Shown piece by piece: positions 35,901 through 46,000 of a stretch of DNA of 60,000 nucleotides. Made by a program: the position numbers and the translations under genes. The notes below the pieces were generated by a model. It worked only from the letters and a program-made list of their open reading frames with translations, searched no databases and was not told where the DNA came from. Numbering within the stretch: position 1 is the first letter of the stretch; each line of letters begins with the position of its first letter. The stretch is from Owenia fusiformis (taxonomy: Eukaryota > Annelida > Polychaeta > Sabellida > Oweniidae), in NCBI GenBank assembly GCA_903813345.2, contig CAIIXF020000011.1, forward strand, positions 32,358,166 through 32,418,165. Reading direction: 5' to 3'.

Positions 35901-37808
35901 CCATTATAAGGCTTCCCACCACCATCCCCCTCCACCTCTGTCTAACTAGAAGACACAATTAGGTGTCAGAAGATATAACAATGAGTTACTATGGCAATCA
36001 TAAAATGTTCATTAGTCAGAATTATAAAAATCAATATTTTGAGAGACCTTGAGGAAAACATTGTCATTCACTGAAAATTGGATGCTGAAATTTTATGCTT
36101 TTATAAAAAGTGTCACCTTATTTATGGATAACCCTTTTCAAAGGCAAAGCAATGCAAACCACTCTAAACATGAATTATTTTAACCAATATGAAACATCAA
36201 CTATTTCTTTATGAAAAAAATTCCTTAATCAACTAAACAACTCAATGTGACAGGGTTAGTTATCTCAATAAAAACATGTGTAAAAATAAAGTCACTGACT
36301 AGAGATAAGAGAATATCTATAGAGGAAGGAGGACAATGTGTGTTAGATAGTTTCTACCCAAAAAGTTTAAGGTTCAGACCAATATTGGAGAACATGTTAA
36401 AGCCTTTTAATGTTTGGTTTATTTCTGAATAACATTTAGATTAGAATATATAACTTGGATGAATTTTTCAAAATCGCCCAACAGAAAATGGCTTCAATAT
36501 GTGGTCTAATTAATTTTGAGGGTTAGGGTTGTCAAACTTTTGGAGGGGAGTGTAGGTCCCAAGGATCAAATTGTGTGCCTATTAGTTAGCTCGATATTGT
36601 TTTTTACTAAAATTACTGTACTTATGTCTTGCAATGAAAGGCAAGGAGGTCAATGTCAGGGGCGCTGGGTGGCACATCAAGGCAATATCCACATCTTTAA
36701 ATACACCCTCATCCAAAAGGTCCAATTTTCCACCACCACCCTCCTCAGCAGGGGTTCCCAAAACTGTAAGCTGTACATTTTAAGGTAGCATTTTATTTAC
36801 AGTTTGTTAAATTATTTCATAATATACAAAATGTATGTAATACCAAATGATGTTGTGTGATTTCATTATTTCTCACAATAACTTGAATCAGCATGTCATT
36901 GAATGAACATAAAATCTACCTTCCCAATATGTTTCCCCGAGGCCTCCATTGCAGCTTTAATTCCAATTCCTGCAGCAATTCCAACTTCTGCAATCAGATT
37001 ATGTCCACAGGCATGGCCTATCTCTGGGAGGGCATCATATTCACACAAGACTGCAACATTGGGTCCTTCTCCATCAGACCCATGGATAGCTCTATAACAT
37101 AATAATCACACTGTTATTTAAAGGGGCACTGTCAATAACAATAGGTTATGTCCACAGGCATGGCCTATCTCAGGGAGGGCATCATATTCACACAACACTG
37201 CAACATGGGGTCCTTCTCCATCAGAACCATGGATAGCTCTATAACCGAATCACAATATTATTTAAAGGGGTGCTGTCTCTTACAATAGGTTAATTCCACA
37301 TGCATGGCCTATCTCAGGGAGGGCATCATATTCACACAACACTGCAACATGGGGTCCTTCTCCATCAGACCAATGGGTGGCTCTATAACGGACAGTATCA
37401 CATTATTACTTAAAGGGGCACCATCCATATTTTTATAAAAAAGCGAAAAAATCAAGATTCCTATATTAATTGACAGTATGAGTGTAATATGAATTTACCC
37501 AACAAAACGTTGATGTGGGCCAAAAATTTGTTTCAATCAAAACTAAATTAGTTTCATTCTCTTACAACTGTCAATATATTGTGACTTAAAACCAATACCC
37601 AGACATACCTAAAAGCAGTATCAAGCTTATATTTAGGTTCAACATTAAACCCTGCCTTTGTCAGATACTCTGTCAGAACCTTGTGTGCTCGGTGCTCTTC
37701 AAAATTCAACTCTGGATTTTTCCATATTTCTTGACTTAATGTGTTAAGCTCTCCTGCAGCCTTGTCTATTGCATCACATGCTATTTTCTTTAAATCTTCA
37801 AGAGACAT
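29902..37808 (-). CDS. M20-family peptidase, PM20D2-like (copy A)
   Basis: Seven exons matching copy B in every length (200, 172, 152, 143, 155, 241, 128): 37808-37609, 37091-36920, 32914-32763, 32186-32044, 31614-31460, 31142-30902 and 30029-29902. The coding sequence is complete (396 codons plus stop), splice sites are consensus and all metal/catalytic motifs are kept ([41 protein letters not shown]). The first exon differs from copy B at only a few residues, so this is a tandem gene duplication. An acceptor precedes the ATG (about 37841), giving a 5' UTR intron as in copy B. Two further exon 3 versions lie at 36770-36622 (open) and 34217-34087 (broken). The two copies are 2.9 kb apart, in the same orientation. 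Which exon 3 is used cannot be told from DNA alone. Confidence 0.92.
30370..30880. mobile_element. Hairpin-rich insertion in copy-A intron
   Basis: One hairpin is AGCGGGCAGATATA / TATATCTGCCCGCT (30433-30475); a second, longer one lies at 30766-30862 (CAGGATATTTGGATTATCCC / GGGATAATCCCAATATCCTG, with GGCCAATATAATATAT inside). Between them a short frame opens with [20 protein letters not shown] and closes after about 46 codons. Not assigned to a family. Confidence 0.5.
31160..31210 (+). repeat. tRNA-type B box, probable SINE remnant
   Basis: GGGTTCGATCCCCAC at about 31179 is a pol III B box with the right symmetry, but no convincing A box or stems precede it. Confidence 0.3.
31943..32095 (-). 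repeat. Triplicated exon 4 donor end in copy A
   Basis: The last 48 or so bases of exon 4 with its CATG|GTAAG donor occur three times; donors fall after 32044, 31996 and 31943 (spacing 48 and 53). The first step keeps frame, the second does not. This parallels the two-unit duplication in copy B. Confidence 0.7.
34087..34217 (-). pseudogene. Broken exon 3 of peptidase copy A (3.2)
   Basis: Acceptor TTCTAG and an exon beginning [20 protein letters not shown]. Compared with the copy-B 3.3 exon, two bases are missing at the MMCHP site (GGTGACATC versus GGTGACACATC), giving MMSPF and a stop. The GTATAT donor has also decayed. Not usable as it stands. Confidence 0.65.
34370..35510. repeat. Array of about 144-bp repeats with a 288-bp higher-order unit
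   Basis: TGAACAAAATC recurs at 34564, 34711, 34852, 34999, 35140, 35287 and 35422: spacings 147, 141, 147, 141, 147, 135. The alternation marks two monomer types arranged as dimers: the longer carries TTTTTTTCAAAATGGCC, the shorter a GTCATTAGAAATAGACAGTG segment. All contain the palindromic GGCCATTTTTCAAAATGGCC. A diverged last unit lies near 35640-35750. The array sits in copy A between exons 3.2 and 3.1. Confidence 0.85.
35757..35807. repeat. (CGGA)n microsatellite
   Basis: About twelve CGGA units with one CAGA interruption, at the edge of the 144-bp array; the same flanking sequence (GAACAAAATCGGGCCAACGG) precedes it. Confidence 0.9.
36622..36770 (-). CDS. Candidate alternative exon 3 of peptidase copy A (3.1)
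   Basis: Acceptor TGTACAG, an open 149-base exon encoding [20 protein letters not shown] and on through [12 protein letters not shown], then the donor CATAA|GTACAG. Phase 0 in and phase 2 out. It is 150 bases from exon 2, closer than the standard exon 3 (32914). All motifs are intact and its C-terminal part is the best match to the 114-bp array of copy B. Confidence 0.55.
37130..37440 (-). repeat. Short exon-2-derived array in copy A
   Basis: Two to three units of the same 5'-half-of-exon-2 repeat seen in copy B (GGCCATGCCTGTGGACATAA, CCCATGTTGCAGTGTTGTG) lie between exon 1 and exon 2, at the equivalent place. Units are more diverged from each other than those in copy B. Confidence 0.8.
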
Positions 37809-37849
37809 GGTCTACAGTAGTCCCAGATGCTTCTTTCTGTAATATAATG

Positions 37850-37995
37850 GAACACCGATTATAGTGGAACAGTTTCCCAGATTCCCAAAATCAACTAACA
37901 TAATGTAAAATGAACTTTTATAAGTGGAACACCTCCAAAGTGCAACACTTTTCGAGGAACCAAAGATGTTCCACTTCGACAGATTTTACTGTATT
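37850..37995. mobile_element. Possible pogo-like end
   Basis: GACAGATTTTACTGTA at 37979-37994 resembles the pogo/Tigger-type ends at 1-60 and 40354, with repeated GTGGAAC motifs inside. The second terminus is unclear. Confidence 0.3.
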
Positions 37996-38172
37996 TAAAT
38001 CACTAATAACAATATTTCAAAATATATGAGCAACATCATAACTGAATACTCACCTTTAATAGCCAATAGTCCAAGGCTTATGTTGTTAGCAGGGTATTTA
38101 TGGGGAGTTATTCAGCATCTGAAAAGTCTCAAAAGATGTTGAAAACACAAAAGATGTAAAAAACACAAAAAG

Positions 38173-39710
38173 GGCTTTGTATAAAAAACCTCCTACCCAC
38201 GTACCCTCGTACCCACGTACGTGGGTCCTGACCCAGTCTTTAAAGAGTTAAATCTTTAACATTTTTTAAACATTATTCTATCTCAATGTATGCTTAATTA
38301 TGGATGAATTTATGTACCCATATGCCTTTATTTCTAGATCGGACATCTGTCTCGTCATAAAATAAAGCCGGCATTGCATAATGTTCATTTGAGCTATTTG
38401 AGTGTTGTTTTTGATATATCGAAGTGATTTTTTGTTGATCGGGCAGTCTTACAGTGTACAACCAATCTATTGCTTGGCGCAAATTGGCCACATGGGGCAT
38501 GTGTTGTAAAGTGCTGTAGTTTTTGACTCCATGAGCAGAATATGGTCAAACTTTCACAACAAAATTCACATTGAATGACCTGAATGATTCTGGATTGACG
38601 AAGTTATTCAACTTTTCATCGGTCCTGTTTTTTAACACCCTGTAGTTTCGATTTTTATCACATATACTTTTTATTCTTTCAAACGATATTACAAGTATTC
38701 ATTGTTTGCACGACAGATTTGAACTATACGTGTAATTTGTCTTATGTCTTTTATTTAATTTAACATCAGAATTGAAGATACAAAGTGATAGAGTGATCAA
38801 TTCACACGATCTCAAGGAATAATAAAGGCTGCATTTCTGTTTAACCGTGGCGCAATTGAATAACGAAATATTTGAAAAGTAGAAGGATTCGCTATATTCG
38901 TTTTTAATCGCTTTTTGGCACAATTTAAGGATAATTGTGCGCACTAGTTCAGTGAATCATTTAGATGGAATTAAAAGTTAGAGTTGCCAAACTTATGCAG
39001 GGGAGTGTAAGTTTGGTTTTGTAAACTTCGACATTATTCATGGCCGTTTGATCCATAATTAGGTAATATGAAGAGTAGAGTTTTATTTTGACAATGATTT
39101 GATGTAAAACTGGTTCGAATGATAAAAGTTCAGCTTTGTAGTTTCTAGCTTTTTGCGCGTAAAACGTGAATACAATGGACAACAACGACACCAAATCTTT
39201 GACTAACATACGTTAATAACGTATAATATTCGTAAGAATGAATTCTAATAACATTTGAAATAAACATCTAATAAAATGTGGTGAATTTAATTGGTTGGAA
39301 ACTCTAAGAAATATATTTTTAAAAAGATGTCAACTTTTGGACAAGGGTAAACTTCCCGGGACATTTACAATCTGCATGAGGTAACAGGAGGCACGGATTG
39401 CACTGAACGAAGGCTAGGAGATTGCTAATCAGCACTGATGTGTTATACAGGTAAGACTGCCCGATCAACAAAAAACATTTCGACATATCAAAAACATAAA
39501 TCAAATAGCTCAAAAATAATGAACATTTATGCAATTCCGGCTTTATTTTATTTTACTAGAGAGATGTCAGACCTATAAATAAAGGCATATGGATGCATAA
39601 ATTCATCTATAATTCAGGATAAACTGAGATTGAATAATGTTTTAAACATTTAAAAATTTAACTCTTTAAAGACTGAGGGTACGTGGGTAGGAGGTTTTTT
39701 ATACAAAGCC
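38173..39710. mobile_element. Mutator-like non-autonomous element, long TIRs and 9-bp TSD
   Basis: The termini GGCTTTGTATAAAAAACC (38173) and GGTTTTTTATACAAAGCC (ending 39710) are inverted repeats whose similarity extends about 280 bases inwards (including CTTTAAAGAGTTAAAT and GATCGGGCAGTCTTAC and their complements). The 9-bp sequence CACAAAAAG stands directly outside both ends (38164-38172 and 39711-39719). Long TIRs with a 9-bp duplication are the hallmark of MULE elements. The interior of about 1 kb has no long ORF. Confidence 0.82.
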
Positions 39711-39719
39711 CACAAAAAG

Positions 39720-42700
39720 CTCTTCAAAAAATGGATTTTTGGTTTTAAATGAATGCTCGCTGTGCATTTAAACATTCACAGTTGCAGCTTTGGATGCAAT
39801 TTCAAAATAATAGTCTTATCTGTATATATAATGTCCTCATATACAATACAAAATGTATTGAGATGTTACTTGACCTGAAAAAACCTACAGTTACACATTT
39901 TCCTTTGATTCTTATTTATCATATCTTATGTGTTTTCTACACAACTCATAGGTATAAATGTATCATACAATGTCCAAAGGCATGTTGATATCTCCTAAAA
40001 TTAGCTTAACTACAAAATGTGCCACGTATAAGAGCAAAATAGTTGTATTCATACTTACTGGTATGCTAAGAAAAGATTATACTGGTATGTGCTATTGCAT
40101 TACAGTCATATCACAAGATCAGGTCAAGATGTATTTCATGAATACACATAAACAGTACAAACAGTTTACAGTAAAACCCCTCCAAGGTAAACACTTTGGA
40201 TTGAGAAAAAGTGCCGCAAGGGGGGGGGGGGTGTTAAGTGGACTTAACATGTGAGCTAATGGGACAAACAAAATTTGGGACAAAAAATAGTATTCAGGTT
40301 ATCGAGGTCCCTGTGTCATCTTGGGGGGGTTATTCAAGTCTGGAGGTTTTACTGTCTCTGCAAATACACACATCTGATAGACACATCTCATGTTTAACAC
40401 CAATACATTGATAAGCAATGTACTATCAGGCTCTACATATGATAAGCAATGTACTATCAGGCTCTATATTATAAACTTCTTCATTTACTTATAACAGAGA
40501 TCATAATAACCTTGTGTCAGCATACCCTGGTGGATGTTCAAAGCTACAGGCCATATCATAACTTACCACTTCCAAAGGCTGACTGTACTGATCTGTTGGC
40601 CAATAAGTAAGCATGTAGCCAGCCTTTAAAAGAAGTAAATCATAACATGTGTGATAATACAGAAAAAATATTATCACATGTTAGTTTACTTTTCAGAAAA
40701 CCTTTTATACTCTGGTTTTGACCATTTACATGACTCACATGCAGGCCCACCAATAACAATTTTGAAACAAGGAAATAACATGCAAAATTTCACCACCTGC
40801 CATTTGTTATAGACACCAAATGCGATGCCAAGAAAAATGGAGACCATATCATTTATGTTATCACTTTTGGTGCTGACATAAAAATTGCAAAATCAAAAAA
40901 GGCTGAACCTTTTTTTGAAGTGATTTTATTTTTATTTTCTGCCACATTATCACACACTTTTCATTTGTTTGACTTTGTTTCTTAAAACGAGACCTATCTC
41001 TATCTTGCACTCACATACCAAATCTCATTCTCAACAAATAGATTCACAAGCTCCTACACCACTGTCAGTGTTCTCAACATTCTTGACTATTGATATTTTA
41101 TATGTTAATGTTGTTTATACAACATAAGTAGGCCCTTTGTGTGATCTGCCAGTACCACCTCACTGGTACTGCACTCTTCAAACTAGTTATGAATATGGTA
41201 ACAAAATGTCAGAACCTCAAAGGTTCAATATTTCTTTTACCTTATTTCCTGAGTTGCATGCAGAATCTTGACGACACTTTTATCACAACAGTGAAGAGAA
41301 AATCTACACATTTGCAAACAATAAAGTTCAGGAATGACAAAATCATCGATATAATATCTCATTGTTATTACGTAAAAGGAACCAGGTTAAAAGTGCAAAT
41401 CTTAACCATTTTTGAAGTTCCATTTACGTAAACAAAGTGAGGTATTATGTCAGTGATTCTATCATCCTCTGAACTATTTTTTTCGCAAACGTTTAGATTT
41501 TCATATGATAACATGTTTGTGATAAAAAAGCCATGAAAATTCTGCCTACAATTCCTGAAATAAAGATAAAGAAAAAACGTTACTTGAGGTTCTTAGTTTG
41601 AAGAGTGCAGAACCAGAGCACTTTGTCAGTATTAAAGGGAAGTTAACGTATATGCTATAATATGTTATTGACGTATACCTCCACTTCCAAATGTTATGTT
41701 CACCATTAGACACCATCTGGTTAGTTATCGCAAATGGTTACATTAGGCAGCAACATGCAAAATGTCACCACCTGCCATTCCTTAAAAAACTGAACGTGAG
41801 AGTCAAAAAAGTTGGAGGCCATGACAAATATATGTCACGACTTTTGGTGGTAACATAGAAACTATAACAGATTGTTCCAGACACTAAAGTTTGTTTTCAA
41901 TTGCTGGTCACAAGAGGCACATTCAAGGGACTCAAGAGGTCGATTCTTTACATTTTGTGGCAAATAGCCCATTTTTCCAAAAAGGCAAAAGTTTAGAATG
42001 TAATTCACCAGTATGAACCCCAATCCCGAAATTGTTTGCAGATGGAATGTTAAGGTTTTAAATTATATTCTATTCAAATTCAATCACTGTTAAATTACAT
42101 ATCTACTTTATGTGGGCTTATTAGCCCTTTGCAGATTATTGACATAGACATAGACATGGAAGAATGGTTGGACAAATCAGGTGATTTCAGTCTCACATGG
42201 CTGTTACAAAATGTCACTACTTCTTGATAGTGGCATAAAAATGGTAACACAATCAACTGTAGAAATATTACATTACAATCTTTCAATATCTTATAAAATT
42301 TATTGCATGATTCAAATGACATTAAGGTGACTAAAAAATCATACTACATGTTAATTTTTATATTCAATCATTCAAGAACATTATGATTTTTAGATTAAAT
42401 GAAAAATCTGGAAATGTATGACAGAACATTTCAAAAATTTGAGCTATTTCATCTGAATTTAAAATGTCAGAATATTTCTGAAAATGCTCTTACATGTGAG
42501 AATGTAAGAATTATACTATGATTTAAAATATCAACTAAAACATTCGAGGTCAATCTTTTATAGTCTTACATCAAATATATGCCAATCCCCATATTTTCTC
42601 CATCTAATTTTTAGGTTTTGATGACCAATATACAGACAAGGGGATTAGGTCACTCAATGACCAATGCAAAACTTCTCTACGTGTAAAAGTTTTTAAAATT

Positions 42701-43060
42701 TTGCTTGTCATTGGATAAGAAAACACTACTGTGAATAGTTACTTTTTCATGATTATGAAAATCCATTGTTTATTCCCATTTACAGTGCAAAGGAATGTAG
42801 TTTTATTGAAATAATTAAAACCGAAACACTTGTGTGACACATCTACAACATTGAAAAAGCAAATGGATAATACCCTTTTTTAACAAGACCTTTTCTATTT
42901 TCAACACAGGTACTAGTTTAACTTCTAGCTTCTAGTCTATACAGGATGGCTAAACAGTATTTTGAACGTATATCAATGATGGACTACAGTTCTGAATGCA
43001 TGTATTTTTGTAAATAGTACTATCACTGTCTGTTAAATATATCCATTTGGTAAAATCATG
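39720..43060. other. Intergenic between peptidase copy A and SAP18
   Basis: No coding exon seen. It contains a pogo-like MITE (40169-40354), a direct duplication of GATAAGCAATGTACTATCAG at about 40411 and 40441, two copies of the TGTCACCACCTGCCA repeat (40785-40880 and 41755-41870) and one GGGCTTATTAGCC repeat (42085-42160). The SAP18 3' UTR occupies the right end, with a minus-strand AATAAA at 42774-42769. Confidence 0.4.
40169..40354. mobile_element. Pogo/Tigger-like MITE, 186 bp
   Basis: CAGTAAAACCCCTCCA at the left and TGGAGGTTTTACTG at the right are inverted repeats; TA precedes the left end. It contains a G run of 12. No transposase. Confidence 0.6.
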
Positions 43061-46000
43061 TCAATATGGTCTTCCACGTTGCATACGATCCATTCCCGAT
43101 CTCATCCTGTCCATAGGGGGTCCTCGCCCCCCTTGGGGTGGGGTGATAGAAATGTCAACATAATCGCCAATCTGGAAATTACACTTGGCTAAAGTTGTGT
43201 TATCATCGGCGCCACGTTTCCCTGCACATGTGGTGCCAATGTCACGCATCCTGTACAGACCACGTATAGATTCTGGATAAACTAACGCAAAGTCAAAAAA
43301 TGTTCCTTTCATCTGGGCATCATGGTTAACCTCTTTTACGAGACTTGTTAACTCCTTGAGTGACGCATCCATCCTGGAAATAAAATGACAATGGTTGATT
43401 CTATTATTCTAAAAAATTGAAATTGGCAGTAGATATTACATGAACATGGTATATAGAGTAAGGAAATATATCAATATAACAAAATTTATCAAGAGTTCAT
43501 CAACAAGGTGTTTGCTGCATTTTTTGTGGGTATATGACTATAATTTGAGGTACAGAGGATAGCTTGAAACTCAAAATCCTAGCATGTATTGCACGCTATA
43601 ACAAGGCATTCACACCCAAAATGTCACCACCAGCCATTTGTTACAAATGTTGAAAACAAACACAATCCACAAAGAGACTATAGCAATATGTCACAATATT
43701 ATGATGGTGAGATAAAAATGGGTATGTGCATTTATTCCATGATGGTGAAATTCCCTGCAACCTGATTGGTCCATGTGACTTAAATATATTCTGTATTTAC
43801 ACACTCTGCACTTAGTGTGGGATACAGAGTGAAAATGACATCACCAATGCCCCAGATTTCGATCCAGAATATGCCTGACACTGAAAAGATCAATAGCGCT
43901 TAGTTTACACCGATATGTGCTAATCTTTGCATATTACTACAGATCGGGGTATAAATAACTGATTTAAATGTCAGGAAATGATATCGTGATCAAGGCAGGC
44001 AATTAATAATTTAAAAAAAACTCTCATTCGTGAATTTTAGAGAGCAATTCGAAACATACAGATTGTTTTCATGAAGCCAATATGGCAAATGAAGAGTTGA
44101 AAAAAATGATTCCCTCCATTTCAACTGATGAAATTGAAAATTCATAGAAAGTAACCTATCAAGGGTCACTAGCAAGTGGTACAAATATGACAGAGATCTG
44201 TTACATATCATGTGAGTATTGGCATTTGACAAATTCAAAGATGCATCAAAAGTCCAATATCAGACCTACATAGTGAGACCTTCATGAAGTTTGTGCCAGC
44301 TATCAGGGTAATTTTTTAGTTTTTCCTTGATCATGAAATGAAAACCTAATTCAATGATTTCTCGTGAAATACAGAAAACATTTTGCATTGAAAGTCAGTC
44401 ATTTTCAGGCAAAATATTTTCTGTATTTCACTTGAATCATTGAATAACTTAAAGTATTGTATGCTATAAAAAGTAACTAAAGACAAACCATGTGTAGATC
44501 TGTAATTCATTAGATGGTGTATTGCCGCGCCCATATTCTCCAATCATATTATGCCTTCCCATGTTGCAGAACACACGCAGTAATAATGGACATGCCTGAA
44601 AGACAAAACATTAAATAATGATGCATAGATGCATATTGAATTCATGCAAATACAATTTATCAATTACCCACTATGGCGAAAAACAAAATTGCCTCCTTTA
44701 TCGAAAGAATCCTTTCCAGCATTTTTTTTCATGTGAATGAATGAACGTTTTTGATGATATCACATGTTCTCCACAATTTGTTTTCGTTTTGAAATCCGAC
44801 TTTTGAGAATATATGTGAAGTTCTGTTAAAGGCTCTCAGAAATACTTCGATTTTCTTTGCTTTGTTCAATGCAACAGAACAATGATATCAAATTATAAGG
44901 AAGTGTCGTTTATTGCAAAAAGTAGCCTCTGTAACAGCATGGTGTTATGAACATGGTAAATACAAGTCACATTAAGTACTAAACGTATACATATGGTTCA
45001 CGGTTACAGATCTCTGTGCGCGAGTGGAGAAATGAGTTCGGGAACAAGGAAATGGTGGTACGTGGTTAAAGATTTTGTGTTCGCGATGTGAGAATCGTGG
45101 TTCGAGTGCAAGGAACGTAGTTCGCGATGTCAGAACTGACGTTTGCGTTGATGGAAGTCTACGAGGCCTGATATTGGCATGTTCGATAACCAATTTTATA
45201 AACAAGCCTCATTTGCCACTTAAATAGAACTCTCAATGTTCACTTGTGCTGAACTGATGTTATTAATCTGAAATAAACGCGATTTCAAATTTTACTTTGC
45301 GCATGCACGGCACTGAGAAAGCAAGTGCTCATGATTGTTCACGTGATCACATCCTGCAATTTGAATGGAGATCGTATAATGGGGAATCCCTGAATATGAT
45401 AGAATATGAAAGAATTTTGGGAGCTACTCACTGTGGTTGGTAGTCCAACAACATTAGACCTAGCCTGGGCCTCGTTTCTTATCTGACATGTCTTATGGCC
45501 CCGGCAAGGTCTAACCTCCATGACCATTTTGCCCTTGATGAGTTAATTTAATCGTTCCGCAGGTTCCAACAAGCGGAACTAATTAAACTCCAAAAACATG
45601 GTAATATTACATAAAGAATGTGATTCAAGCATGCATACATACCTTATAAATACATACACACCATCCCGTATCCCCCTTAGACCATATTGATGCATAATTA
45701 CGAAAATATTGGAGACAGGTTTTGAATTTTACGAAAATATAGGTCAGCTCCGGTAACATCGAAATTGCAAATCGTATCAGGAATTAACCGTCATTGCGAC
45801 ACTGCATCAACGAACAGTAGGTTTGCAATTAATAACTATTTTGTGTGTATACAAGTGCTATATAAATCAATCAAAGATACCTGCTATCCTCAAAAATGGT
45901 TATTTTATCCCGAGTAATCGCGTGATAATTATCAATCTATTTGACAACAATTTCGTTTCAATAGTTTAAATTTTAACCCGGGACGAACAGACACAACGAC

